DNA of 8,025 nt from B13-G4 sp030606805 (GTDB taxonomy: Bacteria > Desulfobacterota > Desulfobacteria > Desulfobacterales > ETH-SRB1). The DNA is taken from contig JAUWFS010000161.1 of NCBI GenBank assembly GCA_030606805.1, positions 1 through 8,025 of the forward strand. Reading direction: 5' to 3'. The translations under genes were made by a program, and so were the position numbers. Every line of letters begins with the position of its first letter. Position 1 is the stretch's first letter. The notes below the pieces were generated by a model. It was not told the origin of the DNA. It ran no database searches and saw only the letters and a program-made list of their open reading frames with translations. Below, in pieces: positions 1 through 6,180 of the stretch.

Positions 1-543
1 AACACTTCCAGACTCGCCAATATAGGAAAGTGTGCCTCCGGCAAATAGAGTATCCCCTGTAAAAAGGATCTTTCGGGTAAATTCATAAATGCAAATTGAA
101 CCGGAAGTATGCCCGGGTGTATGCACTACTTCCAGGATGTAGTTCCCGAGATCAAATCGAAATCTGTTTTCCAGCCAGAGATGAACTTTAAGAGATGGCT
201 CGTTGAGATCGCCGGATTTATACATGGTAACGTATCTATCTTCTACGGTAATCTTGGTAGCAGCAAAGCGATGGGCGGCAATCAGGGAATAATCCTGGAA
301 ATAACGATTGGCTCCAATATGGTCAAAATGTTCGTGGGTATTGATTACTATATCTATATCTCTGATCTTGAGTCCCAGTGTAAGCAAGGATTTTTGCAAT
401 TTTGAGAAATTTTTATCCACTCCTGAATCAATGAGAACATTCTTATAATCTCCCCTGATCAGGTAGCTGTGGCTGCTGGTATCCTCTCCCTTGAGCCTGA
501 AAATATTGGGCTGCAATTCTATTATCAGGTCATCTTTTACCAT
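1..543 (-). CDS. Metallo-beta-lactamase-fold hydrolase (glyoxalase II-like), C-terminus cut off by window edge
   Basis: The minus-strand frame opens at an ATG at 543-541 and stays open for 181 codons to the window edge, so the C-terminus is missing. The zinc-binding signature is clear: HEHFDH at residues 70-75 (the HxHxDH motif), HTPGHTSGS from His141, and TGDTLF with the metal-bridging Asp164. These define a binuclear-metal MBL-fold hydrolase of the hydroxyacylglutathione-hydrolase/glyoxalase II-like group. There is no signal peptide, so it is probably cytoplasmic. The substrate cannot be told from sequence; a thioester, lactone or similar ester is possible. The start is supported by a GGAGA ribosome-binding sequence five bases upstream. 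It overlaps the 3' end of the STAS gene by 14 bases, which indicates co-transcription and possibly translational coupling. Confidence is high for the fold and low for the substrate. Confidence 0.9.
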   Translation of the reverse strand, partial: MVKDDLIIELQPNIFRLKGEDTSSHSYLIRGDYKNVLIDSGVDKNFSKLQKSLLTLGLKIRDIDIVINTHEHFDHIGANRYFQDYSLIAAHRFAATKITVEDRYVTMYKSGDLNEPSLKVHLWLENRFRFDLGNYILEVVHTPGHTSGSICIYEFTRKILFTGDTLFAGGTLSYIGESGSV

Positions 544-886
544 AATTTCTCCATTCACTCTTTTTTGCGCCATCTTCATCCTCATAAATCTTAAAGAACT
601 GATCCATGCGATTTTCCTTAAAATAGTTTAGTATTTCCAGCTTCAAGGAACATAGCTTTAAGCATCCTCCGAGAAGGTCAATCTCCTTTCTCATACCATT
701 TAAAACTCCCAGAAGGGTGATTGGTTCAAACTTCTCTAACTCTTTGAAATCCATAATTACTCTTATGCCTCTTTCCTTGAGATAAGAGGAAAGGATACTT
801 TTGACCTGAAGGGCCTCATTCTTTTTGGGTTGACCTGAGATTTTTACAATAAAAAAATCGTCGTCCTTTACTATATGATATTTCAT
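530..886 (-). CDS. STAS-domain protein (anti-sigma-factor-antagonist-like), possibly non-phosphorylatable
   Basis: This is a 118-residue single-domain protein. The beta-alpha order fits a STAS domain: an N-terminal strand pair (residues 3-18), a helix with basic residues (22-38), the strand IRVIMDF (41-47), the loop and helix EPITLLGVLNGMRKEID (54-70), and the strand CLKLCSL (75-81). In SpoIIAA-type proteins the segment aligned with 55-62 reads DSSGLGVL and carries the phosphorylated serine. Here it reads PITLLGVL, so the DSSG motif is lost and only Thr57 could stand in. It may therefore be a constitutive binding module rather than a kinase-controlled switch; that is inference. The C-terminal tail (about 102-118) is highly charged. 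An AGAGGA sequence lies about 11 bases before the ATG. It forms a two-gene unit with the downstream hydrolase. The partner is unknown, and no anti-sigma factor or sigma factor is visible in the window. Confidence 0.8.
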   Translation of the reverse strand: MKYHIVKDDDFFIVKISGQPKKNEALQVKSILSSYLKERGIRVIMDFKELEKFEPITLLGVLNGMRKEIDLLGGCLKLCSLKLEILNYFKENRMDQFFKIYEDEDGAKKSEWRNYGKR

Positions 887-913
887 AACTCGTTTGTCCT
901 CTTTTGTTTGTCT

Positions 914-979
914 GTAACAGTTTACGGTTGTCGGTTTACAGTTAACAGTTTTATGTTTTGATCAACTGTGAACTGTTAC
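914..979. repeat. Imperfect inverted repeat of the GTTTACAGTT type
   Basis: The arm at 914-930 (GTAACAGTTTACGGTTG) matches the reverse complement of 963-979 at 15 of 17 positions, with a 32-base interior that itself contains CGGTTTACAGTTAACAGTT-like sequence. Much of the segment is variations on ACAGTT/AACTGT. This looks like a dispersed intergenic repeat rather than a gene-specific operator. That reading is an inference, because only one genome segment is available. Confidence 0.55.
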
Positions 980-1002
980 GTTTGTCTTAATATTTAAAAT
1001 TG

Positions 1003-1032
1003 AACCTTTATCGTAAATCTTTATTAAAGGTT
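1003..1032. other. Short hairpin, AACCTTTA/TAAAGGTT
   Basis: Arms at 1003-1010 and 1025-1032 are perfectly complementary over 8 bp around a 14-base loop. The stem is AT-rich and has no adjacent U tract on either strand, so it is not a convincing terminator. It may be incidental. Confidence 0.3.
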
Positions 1033-1067
1033 GATTACTAATGAGTTAGAATTTGATTAGTTCGTGC

Positions 1068-1096
1068 CTGAACGGAAAAAAGGGGTTTTCGTTCAG
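1068..1096. repeat. REP-like bulged hairpin CTGAACG/CGTTCAG
   Basis: CTGAACG at 1068-1074 pairs with CGTTCAG at 1090-1096. After a single bulged G, AAAA pairs with TTTT, giving an 11-bp stem around an AAGGGG loop. Neither strand shows the following U run of an intrinsic terminator. The form (a palindrome beginning in GTTCGTGCCTGAACG) resembles short palindromic intergenic repeats seen in deltaproteobacterial genomes. It could be a REP-like element or an mRNA 3'-end stabiliser. Confidence 0.4.
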
Positions 1097-1201
1097 ACGC
1101 TATGTAGAATTATAGACACTGAATATGAAATTCGTGTGAAGGGATTGTTATAATCGTGTAAAAATATAGGCATATCAAGGAAAGAAAGGTGTTCTGGAAT
1201 C

Positions 1202-1242
1202 AAAAAATGTGAACGGTAAACCGATAACTGTCAATGGTTACC
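1202..1242 (-). terminator. Weak candidate terminator of the phoB-phoR transcript
   Basis: Reading the minus strand from the phoR stop, GGTAACC (1242-1236) can pair with GGTTTACC (1222-1215) with one bulge. A run of six U residues (1207-1202) follows seven bases later. The stem is short and the U tract is further away than usual, so this is only a possible intrinsic terminator. Part of it coincides with the inverted-repeat copy at 1209-1231. Confidence 0.3.
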
Positions 1243-3017
1243 TATATTTTAGGCAGATGGATAATAAAATTGCTTCCTTTTCCAGGCTTGCTCTCAACCG
1301 TAACGTATCCACCATGCGTCTGTACAATATGTTTAACAATGGCAAGGCCCAGGCCTGTTCCTCCGAGCTTACGGCTTCTGGCTTTGTCCACTCTGTAAAA
1401 TCTTTCAAAAAGACGGGGAAGATGTTCTTTTGGAATTCCAATGCCGTGATCCTTAAAACTTATACAAACCTCGGTGTCCGTAATAATTGCCTCAACCTGA
1501 ACCAATCCACCTTCATTACTATATTTTATTGCGTTATCAAGAAGATTTACCACAGCCTGCTCAAGAAGCTGGGTGTCAATTTTAGCAGAAATATCTTCAT
1601 GACATATCAGATTGACTTTTATTTTTTTTGCTTCTGCTTTTGTCTGGCAGACCTGAATAGCTGTTTTAATAACACTCCCGATATGCCCTTTTTCCAGATT
1701 TATCCCTTTACTTTTATCTCTCTGCTCAATTACTGAAAGGTGCATAAGATCTTCTATTATAGAAACCAGGCGGTTAACATGTTTTTCGATAATATTTAAA
1801 AAACGCTTAGCTTCGTCCGGATTTTCTATTGCTCCGTGACTTAAAGTCTCAACAAAGCCTTTTATTGCTGTGAGGGGTGTTTTGATTTCATGGGAAACAT
1901 TGGATACAAATTCTTTCCGCATGTTTTCCAGGCGCCTTAGCCGGGTCACATCGTTCAATACAATAAGTATGCCTATAAAGTCTTCACCTTCACCTCGGAG
2001 TGAAGTGGTCTGAATATTCAAAATACTTTCCTCGTCCTGATAAAGAACGATATCGCCTTCTGCATGGTCACCGCTTCCAAGAACGCTTTTTACAATTTTC
2101 TGCAGCTCATGGTTTCTGATCACTTCCTGAATGCTTCGCTGTTCTAAATCAGACGAATTGCTTTTAAACATCCGGGCGGCTGCCTGATTTATACTGATGA
2201 TTTTCTCATCTCTGTCAATAGCGATTACACCCTCCTTCATGCTTGAAAGAACGGCTTCAAGCTCATTACGCTGTTTTATTGCTGTCTTTATTCGATCATC
2301 CAGATGTGCGGCCATCTGGTTCATTGCTTCAGCTAAACCTCCCATCTCTTGTGTATCAGGAGCAGGCATTCTATAAGCCAAATCACCGCAAGCAAATTGC
2401 TCCGCGCCTTTTTTCATTTCCTCTATTGGCCTGCTTATACGTTTAGAAATAAATAAGCTGACTCCGGCAGCAAAAAGCGCTATCAGTAAATATCCGAAGC
2501 CTATCTTAATCTGAATTGATTTTAATTCATCATATATTGAAGTTACCGGTATTGAAGTACGTAAAACAGCAATAACCTCATTATTCTTCTCCAATGGTAT
2601 CGCAACATACATCATATCTTGTCGAAGTGTACTGCTGTGTCTATCAGAGGTTCCAACATTTCCAAGCAAAGCTTCCGCCACCTCAAAACGATCAGCATGG
2701 TTGTTCATATTTTCCGGTGCTTCTTCAGAATCACCGACCACTTTCCCTGAAGGAAGTATAACGGTAATGCGAATAGATGATTGCCTGCCGGCTGACTTGC
2801 ATATAGAATCAACAGACATTTCATCCAGAGGTGCGATGTAGTTTCCCACCTGTTTTTCCAATAGATGTGCTCTTGACTTGAGGTCTGCGGCAGTACGCTC
2901 AAGAAAAAATTCTCTAAAGGCACTTGATGCAAAAAGGCTGACAGCCAGAAGAGAAATAAGTGTAATCAGCAGGTAAGATGGATATAACTGCCAAAGCAAT
3001 CGTTTCTTTTTTTTCAT
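1242..3017 (-). CDS. phoR: Membrane sensor histidine kinase PhoR (phosphate regulon)
   Basis: This 591-residue kinase is predicted to sense phosphate status (probably through the Pst transporter/PhoU) and to control phosphorylation of PhoB. The order is: TM1 (about 7-33), a periplasmic domain (about 34-170), TM2 (about 172-190), HAMP (191-245), PAS (about 250-360, with EGVIAIDRDEKIISIN), and HisKA with phospho-acceptor His376 in SNVSHEIKTPL. The HATPase domain follows, with N box NLLDNAIKYS (491-500), G1 DHGIGIP (523-529), F box RLFERFYRVD and G2 GGTGLGLAI (552-560). The extracytoplasmic plus HAMP plus PAS layout matches the long PhoR type of Gram-positives and deltaproteobacteria rather than the short E. 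coli form. Its ATG overlaps the phoB stop (ATGA), with AGGGA upstream inside phoB, so translation is coupled. No phoU or pst gene is in the window. The symbol rests on the phoB pairing and architecture; a related kinase with another signal remains possible. Confidence 0.88.
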   Translation of the reverse strand: MKKKKRLLWQLYPSYLLITLISLLAVSLFASSAFREFFLERTAADLKSRAHLLEKQVGNYIAPLDEMSVDSICKSAGRQSSIRITVILPSGKVVGDSEEAPENMNNHADRFEVAEALLGNVGTSDRHSSTLRQDMMYVAIPLEKNNEVIAVLRTSIPVTSIYDELKSIQIKIGFGYLLIALFAAGVSLFISKRISRPIEEMKKGAEQFACGDLAYRMPAPDTQEMGGLAEAMNQMAAHLDDRIKTAIKQRNELEAVLSSMKEGVIAIDRDEKIISINQAAARMFKSNSSDLEQRSIQEVIRNHELQKIVKSVLGSGDHAEGDIVLYQDEESILNIQTTSLRGEGEDFIGILIVLNDVTRLRRLENMRKEFVSNVSHEIKTPLTAIKGFVETLSHGAIENPDEAKRFLNIIEKHVNRLVSIIEDLMHLSVIEQRDKSKGINLEKGHIGSVIKTAIQVCQTKAEAKKIKVNLICHEDISAKIDTQLLEQAVVNLLDNAIKYSNEGGLVQVEAIITDTEVCISFKDHGIGIPKEHLPRLFERFYRVDKARSRKLGGTGLGLAIVKHIVQTHGGYVTVESKPGKGSNFIIHLPKI

Positions 3018-3709
3018 GGATTTTCCCTGAACCTGTACCCTACCCCTCTTACAGTTTCTATGTATCTGCCACAGGAGCCGAGCTTTTTCCGCAGTCCAAC
3101 AATCTGAACATCAACGGATCTATCCGTAACCGGGTAATAATCTCCACGAACCGCATCAACAATCTGGGTACGCGTAAAGACCCACCCAGGTCTCTTTGCA
3201 AGATAATAAAGTACCTGGAACTCAGTAAATGTCAAATCAACAGGCTTTCCATTTGCAATGATCTCTCGCTTGTGAGGATTAATTACAATATCGTGGACTT
3301 GAATAACCGACATATCATCATCGGTTTCCTCCTTCTTTTTCCTGCGGATAACAGCACGTACTCTTGCAATTAAAATTCTGGGGCTGAAAGGCTTGGTTAC
3401 GTAGTCGTCAGCTCCAAGTTCCAAACCAGTAACGATATCCGCCTCCTCTCCTTTTGCCGTCAACATAATGATTGGGACATGCTTTGTATTTGAATCACTT
3501 TTCAAATTTTTTGCAACTTCAAGGCCATCTATACCAGGAAGCATTAGATCCAGCACGATTAAATCCAGCTTCTCTGATCCGGCCTTTTTAAGGCATTTCT
3601 CACCGGAAGATGCGCTAATTACTTGATACCCTTCTCTGGCAAGATTATATCTAACCAGCTCAAGGATATCTTCTTCGTCATCTACAACCAGGATACATTC
3701 TTTTGCCAT
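3014..3709 (-). CDS. phoB: OmpR/PhoB-family response regulator PhoB
   Basis: This is a 231-residue cytoplasmic transcription factor. The receiver domain (1-120) has the acidic pair Asp10/Asp11, phospho-acceptor Asp54 in VLDLMLPGIDG, Thr84 and Lys106 in DDYVTKPF. The C-terminal winged-helix domain (about 133-231) has FTEFQVLYYLAKRPGWVFTR, the recognition-helix region RSVDVQIVGLRKKLG and the hairpin ETVRGVGYRF. Both domains are full length. AAAGGA lies about 7-8 bases before the ATG. It is the first gene of a phoB-phoR operon, the kinase gene overlapping by four bases. A tandem TTAACA array 37 bases upstream of the start suggests that PhoB controls its own promoter. The close sequence match to PhoB/PhoP regulators plus this array makes the name likely. 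Confidence 0.9.
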   Translation of the reverse strand: MAKECILVVDDEEDILELVRYNLAREGYQVISASSGEKCLKKAGSEKLDLIVLDLMLPGIDGLEVAKNLKSDSNTKHVPIIMLTAKGEEADIVTGLELGADDYVTKPFSPRILIARVRAVIRRKKKEETDDDMSVIQVHDIVINPHKREIIANGKPVDLTFTEFQVLYYLAKRPGWVFTRTQIVDAVRGDYYPVTDRSVDVQIVGLRKKLGSCGRYIETVRGVGYRFRENP

Positions 3710-3727
3710 AGTTTTTTCCTTTTAAAA

Positions 3728-3739
3728 ATTATAATTATA
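3728..3739 (-). promoter_or_regulatory. Candidate -10 of the phoB promoter
   Basis: Two overlapping-phase consensus hexamers TATAAT occur on the minus strand (3739-3734 and 3733-3728), just downstream of the Pho-box array. No good -35 is present apart from the array, which fits an activator-dependent Pho promoter. Which hexamer is used cannot be decided. The leader would be short, about 12-18 bases to the start codon. Confidence 0.5.
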
Positions 3740-3745
3740 AATCCA

Positions 3746-3784
3746 TATTAACATAATGTTAGTATAATGTTAATATAATGTTAA
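3746..3784 (-). promoter_or_regulatory. Tandem Pho-box-like array, four units at 11-bp period
   Basis: On the minus strand, TTAACA, TTAACA, CTAACA and TTAATA begin at 3784, 3773, 3762 and 3751, exactly 11 bp apart, with near-constant spacers (TTATA/TTATG). An 11-bp phase of TTAACA-type direct repeats is the known layout of PhoP~P boxes in Bacillus; E. coli PhoB boxes also have 11-bp direct repeats. The array ends seven bases before a TATAAT, as expected where the regulator replaces -35 contacts. It most likely mediates PhoB autoregulation. Confidence 0.75.
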
Positions 3785-3805
3785 TTTTTTATGTATCTCT
3801 GAAGG

Positions 3806-3834
3806 TTGCAAATTGCGGTTTTTCAAGGTATATT
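3806..3834 (+). promoter_or_regulatory. Candidate sigma-70-type promoter of prsK
   Basis: TTGCAA (3806-3811) and TATATT (3829-3834) are separated by 17 bp, which is ideal spacing. They match the consensus hexamers at four and five of six positions. Transcription would start near 3841, leaving a leader of about 110 bases before prsK. The leader contains a 7-bp AT-rich hairpin (TTACTTT 3855-3861 / AAAGTAA 3873-3879), but I do not recognise a riboswitch in it. Confidence 0.4.
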
Positions 3835-3939
3835 ACATCCTTTAATTTTGCTGTTTACTTTTATTTTACCATAAAGTAAGGAACCAAGATAAAAACAACT
3901 TAAACCTAAATTGGAGTAGGCGACGCCGCAACTATGGCT

Positions 3940-3944
3940 AGGGA
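3940..3944 (+). promoter_or_regulatory. Ribosome-binding site of prsK
   Basis: AGGGA lies nine bases before the ATG at 3954. An in-frame TAG overlaps it (3938-3940), so 3954 is the first possible ATG of this frame and fixes the start. Confidence 0.7.
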
Positions 3945-3953
3945 TTTCATTTC

Positions 3954-6050
3954 ATGTTGATACCCTTTTTCTATGCACTGAATTTATTGCTGTTACTCTC
4001 AGGGCTTTTAGGCATTCGCCTGGACAGTGGTGTGCGGCGCTTTTCGCTCGCGCTGGTTCAGACTCTGCTGTGCTTGCCTCTGCTTGCCGGAGAATATCTC
4101 TATCTGGCATATCACCTGGAAGCGCAGGCAGTTCAGGTAGTACTTTTTTCCGAAATCGTCTTTGCCCTTATATGGCTCTCCATGGCGCAGCGGTTGCGCC
4201 GTGCAACGGTCGCAACCGTGAGTGAGTCACGGCTCAATTTCTTGATTGAAGTTATTGCAGGAGCCGTGGTAACAGTCGCAGCCGGTTATTTTATGGTTTA
4301 CCGCTCTATCCCCGAAATATTCGATGCAATCCTGGCTTTCCACCTTTACAGTCCCATCTATTTTTCGGCTGTCTTTATCCTATTGACGGTTTTCTATGCT
4401 GCCTGGCGGCTGGAGCAGTTTTGGCGCACCCTCAAGGCCGCGCGGCGATGGGAGTACAAGTTCCTGGTGATCGGAGGCTGCCTGGTCTGCTGTGCCCTGG
4501 CCTGGAGCGCCTCCTATCGGCTCACTTACCTGGCCATTGTCCCAAGGCATATTATGCTCCTGGCAGCGCTTTTGCTTTTTGGCTGGACTTTGATGTCCTA
4601 TGCAGTGGTTCATCACAGGCTGCTGAACCGCAAGATCTTTGTTTCCCGAAAGGTGGTCTATTCCTTTGTTGTTCCGTCCCTTCTTGCCGCGTATCTTTTA
4701 GGTTTCGGGCTGGTCTCCCTGATCATGCGTATCTTCGAACTGCCGCTGTCTTTTGTTCTGAAGTGGCTGTTTCTGACTCTTGGGTTTGTTGCTGTCGGAC
4801 TCTTTGCCTTATCCGAAAAAATGCGCCGCCGGGTCCACTTTTTTATCAGCACCCACTTCTATATCAACAAATACGAATACCGGGATGAGTGGCTGGCCCT
4901 TTCGCAGCATCTCCAGGGAGCTCTGACCGAGGCCGAAGTAGTTAATTCCCTGCGCCAGGTGCTGGCTGAAAGTCTCTATACCACTGAAATTTTTATCTGG
5001 CTTGGGGATTCATCCCAGGGATACAGGCTGGTTTCTTCCCCTGAAAATTCCGATGTCGTGAGTAATGAAAATGCCATTGCTTCAAATGATCCTCTGGTGC
5101 AATTTATCCAGACCCATTCCCATTTTCATGTTAAAGAAAAAGAACCGGACCCGGCATGGCAAAAGATAGTAAAAATCAAGAAGACCTTTCTGACCTCCCT
5201 GAATCTAACACTGCTTGTCCCCATCTCTGTCGTCAATCAGCTTGCCGGGCTGATTGGTCTCGGGCCGGAATTTACCGGCGAACAATACGGCTATGATGAT
5301 TTTGACCTGCTCTCCGTGCTTGGCAGTCAGACAGCCTCGGCCCTGCTGGCCGTGCGAAGGGCCGAAAAACTGGCTTATGCCCGGGAGCAGCAGGCCTGGA
5401 ACCGTTTGTCGGCCTTTGTCCTGCACGATATCAAGAATGCAGCTACCATGCTCTCGCTGTTGCGGGAAAACGCACCTGACCATATCCATGAGCCTGAGTT
5501 CCAGCAGGACATGCTGGAGGTGGTGGACGACGCTTTAAGAAGAATGGGCCGGGTGGAGCAGCGCTTGCGGACATTGAAAGATGAGATCACGCCGAAACGG
5601 CAGAACCTTGAACTTGGTCCTTTTTTGCTGGGTTGCCGCCGCCGGCTGGAGACAAAGCTGGCGTCAATGAAAATCAATATTGAGCGCAAGAGTGAAATGC
5701 AGGTAAGTAGCGATCCGGAGCTTCTTTTCTCCATCCTGGAAAATCTGCTGCTCAATGCTTTTGAGACAGGCGGAGAGGGAACTGTTGTGCAGATCAGGAC
5801 AGGCAGGCATGATAACGGCACACAGGCGGTTGTGGAGATTATGGACAATGGTCCGGGAATCGCAAAAGAGCTGTTGCCAGATGGCCTGTTTGAACCGTTT
5901 AAAACCACTAAGGATGGAGGCAGCGGCATTGGTTTGTGGCAGGTAAAAAGAGTGGCAGCCAGCCTGGGGGGCAGTATTTCGGCTGAAAACAGGCTGGAGG
6001 GTGGGGCACGGTTTGTGATCAGGTTGCCACTGGCCGAGGGTGTCGGATAA
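3954..6050 (+). CDS. prsK: PEP-CTERM/exosortase-system membrane histidine kinase PrsK
   Basis: This 698-residue sensor kinase is predicted to phosphorylate PrsR and so control PEP-CTERM genes. About nine hydrophobic helices fill residues 4-287 (roughly 4-22, 30-52, 60-78, 98-116, 130-150, 168-188, 198-220, 235-258, 268-287). A GAF-like domain follows (about 318-465), then a HisKA-like helix with His491 in FVLHDIKNAATMLSLL. The HATPase domain has N box ENLLLNA (596-602), G1 DNGPGI (631-636), FEPFKTTK (646-653) and G2 GGSGIGLWQVKR (655-666). The HDIKN phosphoacceptor box, many N-terminal helices and GAF domain are hallmarks of PrsK, and the length is typical. PrsK and PrsR are usually neighbours in one direction; here they are convergent with a PEP-CTERM gene between. 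It is divergent from phoB. Its base composition looks more GC-rich than the pho genes. The signal sensed is unknown. Confidence 0.9.
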   Translation: MLIPFFYALNLLLLLSGLLGIRLDSGVRRFSLALVQTLLCLPLLAGEYLYLAYHLEAQAVQVVLFSEIVFALIWLSMAQRLRRATVATVSESRLNFLIEVIAGAVVTVAAGYFMVYRSIPEIFDAILAFHLYSPIYFSAVFILLTVFYAAWRLEQFWRTLKAARRWEYKFLVIGGCLVCCALAWSASYRLTYLAIVPRHIMLLAALLLFGWTLMSYAVVHHRLLNRKIFVSRKVVYSFVVPSLLAAYLLGFGLVSLIMRIFELPLSFVLKWLFLTLGFVAVGLFALSEKMRRRVHFFISTHFYINKYEYRDEWLALSQHLQGALTEAEVVNSLRQVLAESLYTTEIFIWLGDSSQGYRLVSSPENSDVVSNENAIASNDPLVQFIQTHSHFHVKEKEPDPAWQKIVKIKKTFLTSLNLTLLVPISVVNQLAGLIGLGPEFTGEQYGYDDFDLLSVLGSQTASALLAVRRAEKLAYAREQQAWNRLSAFVLHDIKNAATMLSLLRENAPDHIHEPEFQQDMLEVVDDALRRMGRVEQRLRTLKDEITPKRQNLELGPFLLGCRRRLETKLASMKINIERKSEMQVSSDPELLFSILENLLLNAFETGGEGTVVQIRTGRHDNGTQAVVEIMDNGPGIAKELLPDGLFEPFKTTKDGGSGIGLWQVKRVAASLGGSISAENRLEGGARFVIRLPLAEGVG

Positions 6051-6068
6051 TTTAACAGCTTAATTTAG

Positions 6069-6096
6069 CCACAGACCCACACAGACGGACACAGAC
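6069..6096. repeat. Three-copy 10-bp direct repeat, ACAGAC core
   Basis: ACAGAC recurs at 6071, 6081 and 6091 with a strict 10-bp period (units CCACAGAC, CACACAGAC, GACACAGAC), just after the prsK stop. Similar CCACAGACxCACACAGAC strings are frequent intergenic elements in Desulfobacterota genomes, which is recollection and was not tested here. It lies beside the terminator and probably has no specific link to prsK. Confidence 0.55.
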
Positions 6097-6106
6097 AAAA
6101 TGGGAT

Positions 6107-6140
6107 AAAAAAAATCCCCCGGGGTGATCCGGGGGATTTT
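6107..6140 (-). terminator. Strong intrinsic terminator, bidirectional in form
   Basis: A perfect 12-bp stem (AAAATCCCCCGG 6111-6122 with CCGGGGGATTTT 6129-6140) encloses a six-base loop. On the minus strand it is followed by an eight-base U run (6114-6107), so it ends the PEP-CTERM transcript, whose stop codon lies 40 bases upstream. On the plus strand only four U residues follow, but it probably also limits prsK read-through. Confidence 0.9.
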
Positions 6141-6180
6141 GTGAAACTATATCTGATTTTATAATGCTGTCAAAACCTGT

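Larger units (their letters stand above)
887..1241. other. Gene-free 355-bp stretch with several inverted repeats
   Basis: No convincing coding frame lies between the STAS gene and the end of phoR. The stretch is AT-rich and holds, in order: an imperfect inverted repeat (914-979), a short hairpin (1003-1032), a longer bulged hairpin (1068-1096), and a sequence next to the phoR stop that is an inverted partner of part of the first repeat. The promoter of the STAS-hydrolase pair must lie here, but I see no convincing -35/-10 pair. Confidence 0.6.

Noticed and set aside
109..405. 98-codon plus-strand frame at the left end
   Set aside because: It is antisense to the metal-binding core of the MBL-fold hydrolase, whose HEHFDH and HTPGH motifs are clear.
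929..940. TGTCGGTTTACA, both hexamers of the putative PrsR box with no spacer
   Set aside because: It lacks the 5-bp centre and lies inside a GTTTACAGTT-type repeat with no sigma-54 promoter nearby; chance resemblance is more likely.
1209..1736. 175-codon plus-strand frame opposite the 3' part of phoR
   Set aside because: It is antisense to the ATPase-coding part of phoR, which has all kinase motifs; the frame is a coding shadow.
3841..3953. Possible riboswitch (such as c-di-GMP type) in the prsK leader
   Set aside because: I looked for conserved cores and found only a small GGCGACGCC-type fold and an AT-rich 7-bp hairpin; no known riboswitch signature is present.
5375..5929. 184-codon minus-strand frame opposite the kinase core of prsK
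   Set aside because: Low-complexity Ser/Arg-rich translation and full overlap with well-supported PrsK motifs show it is a shadow.
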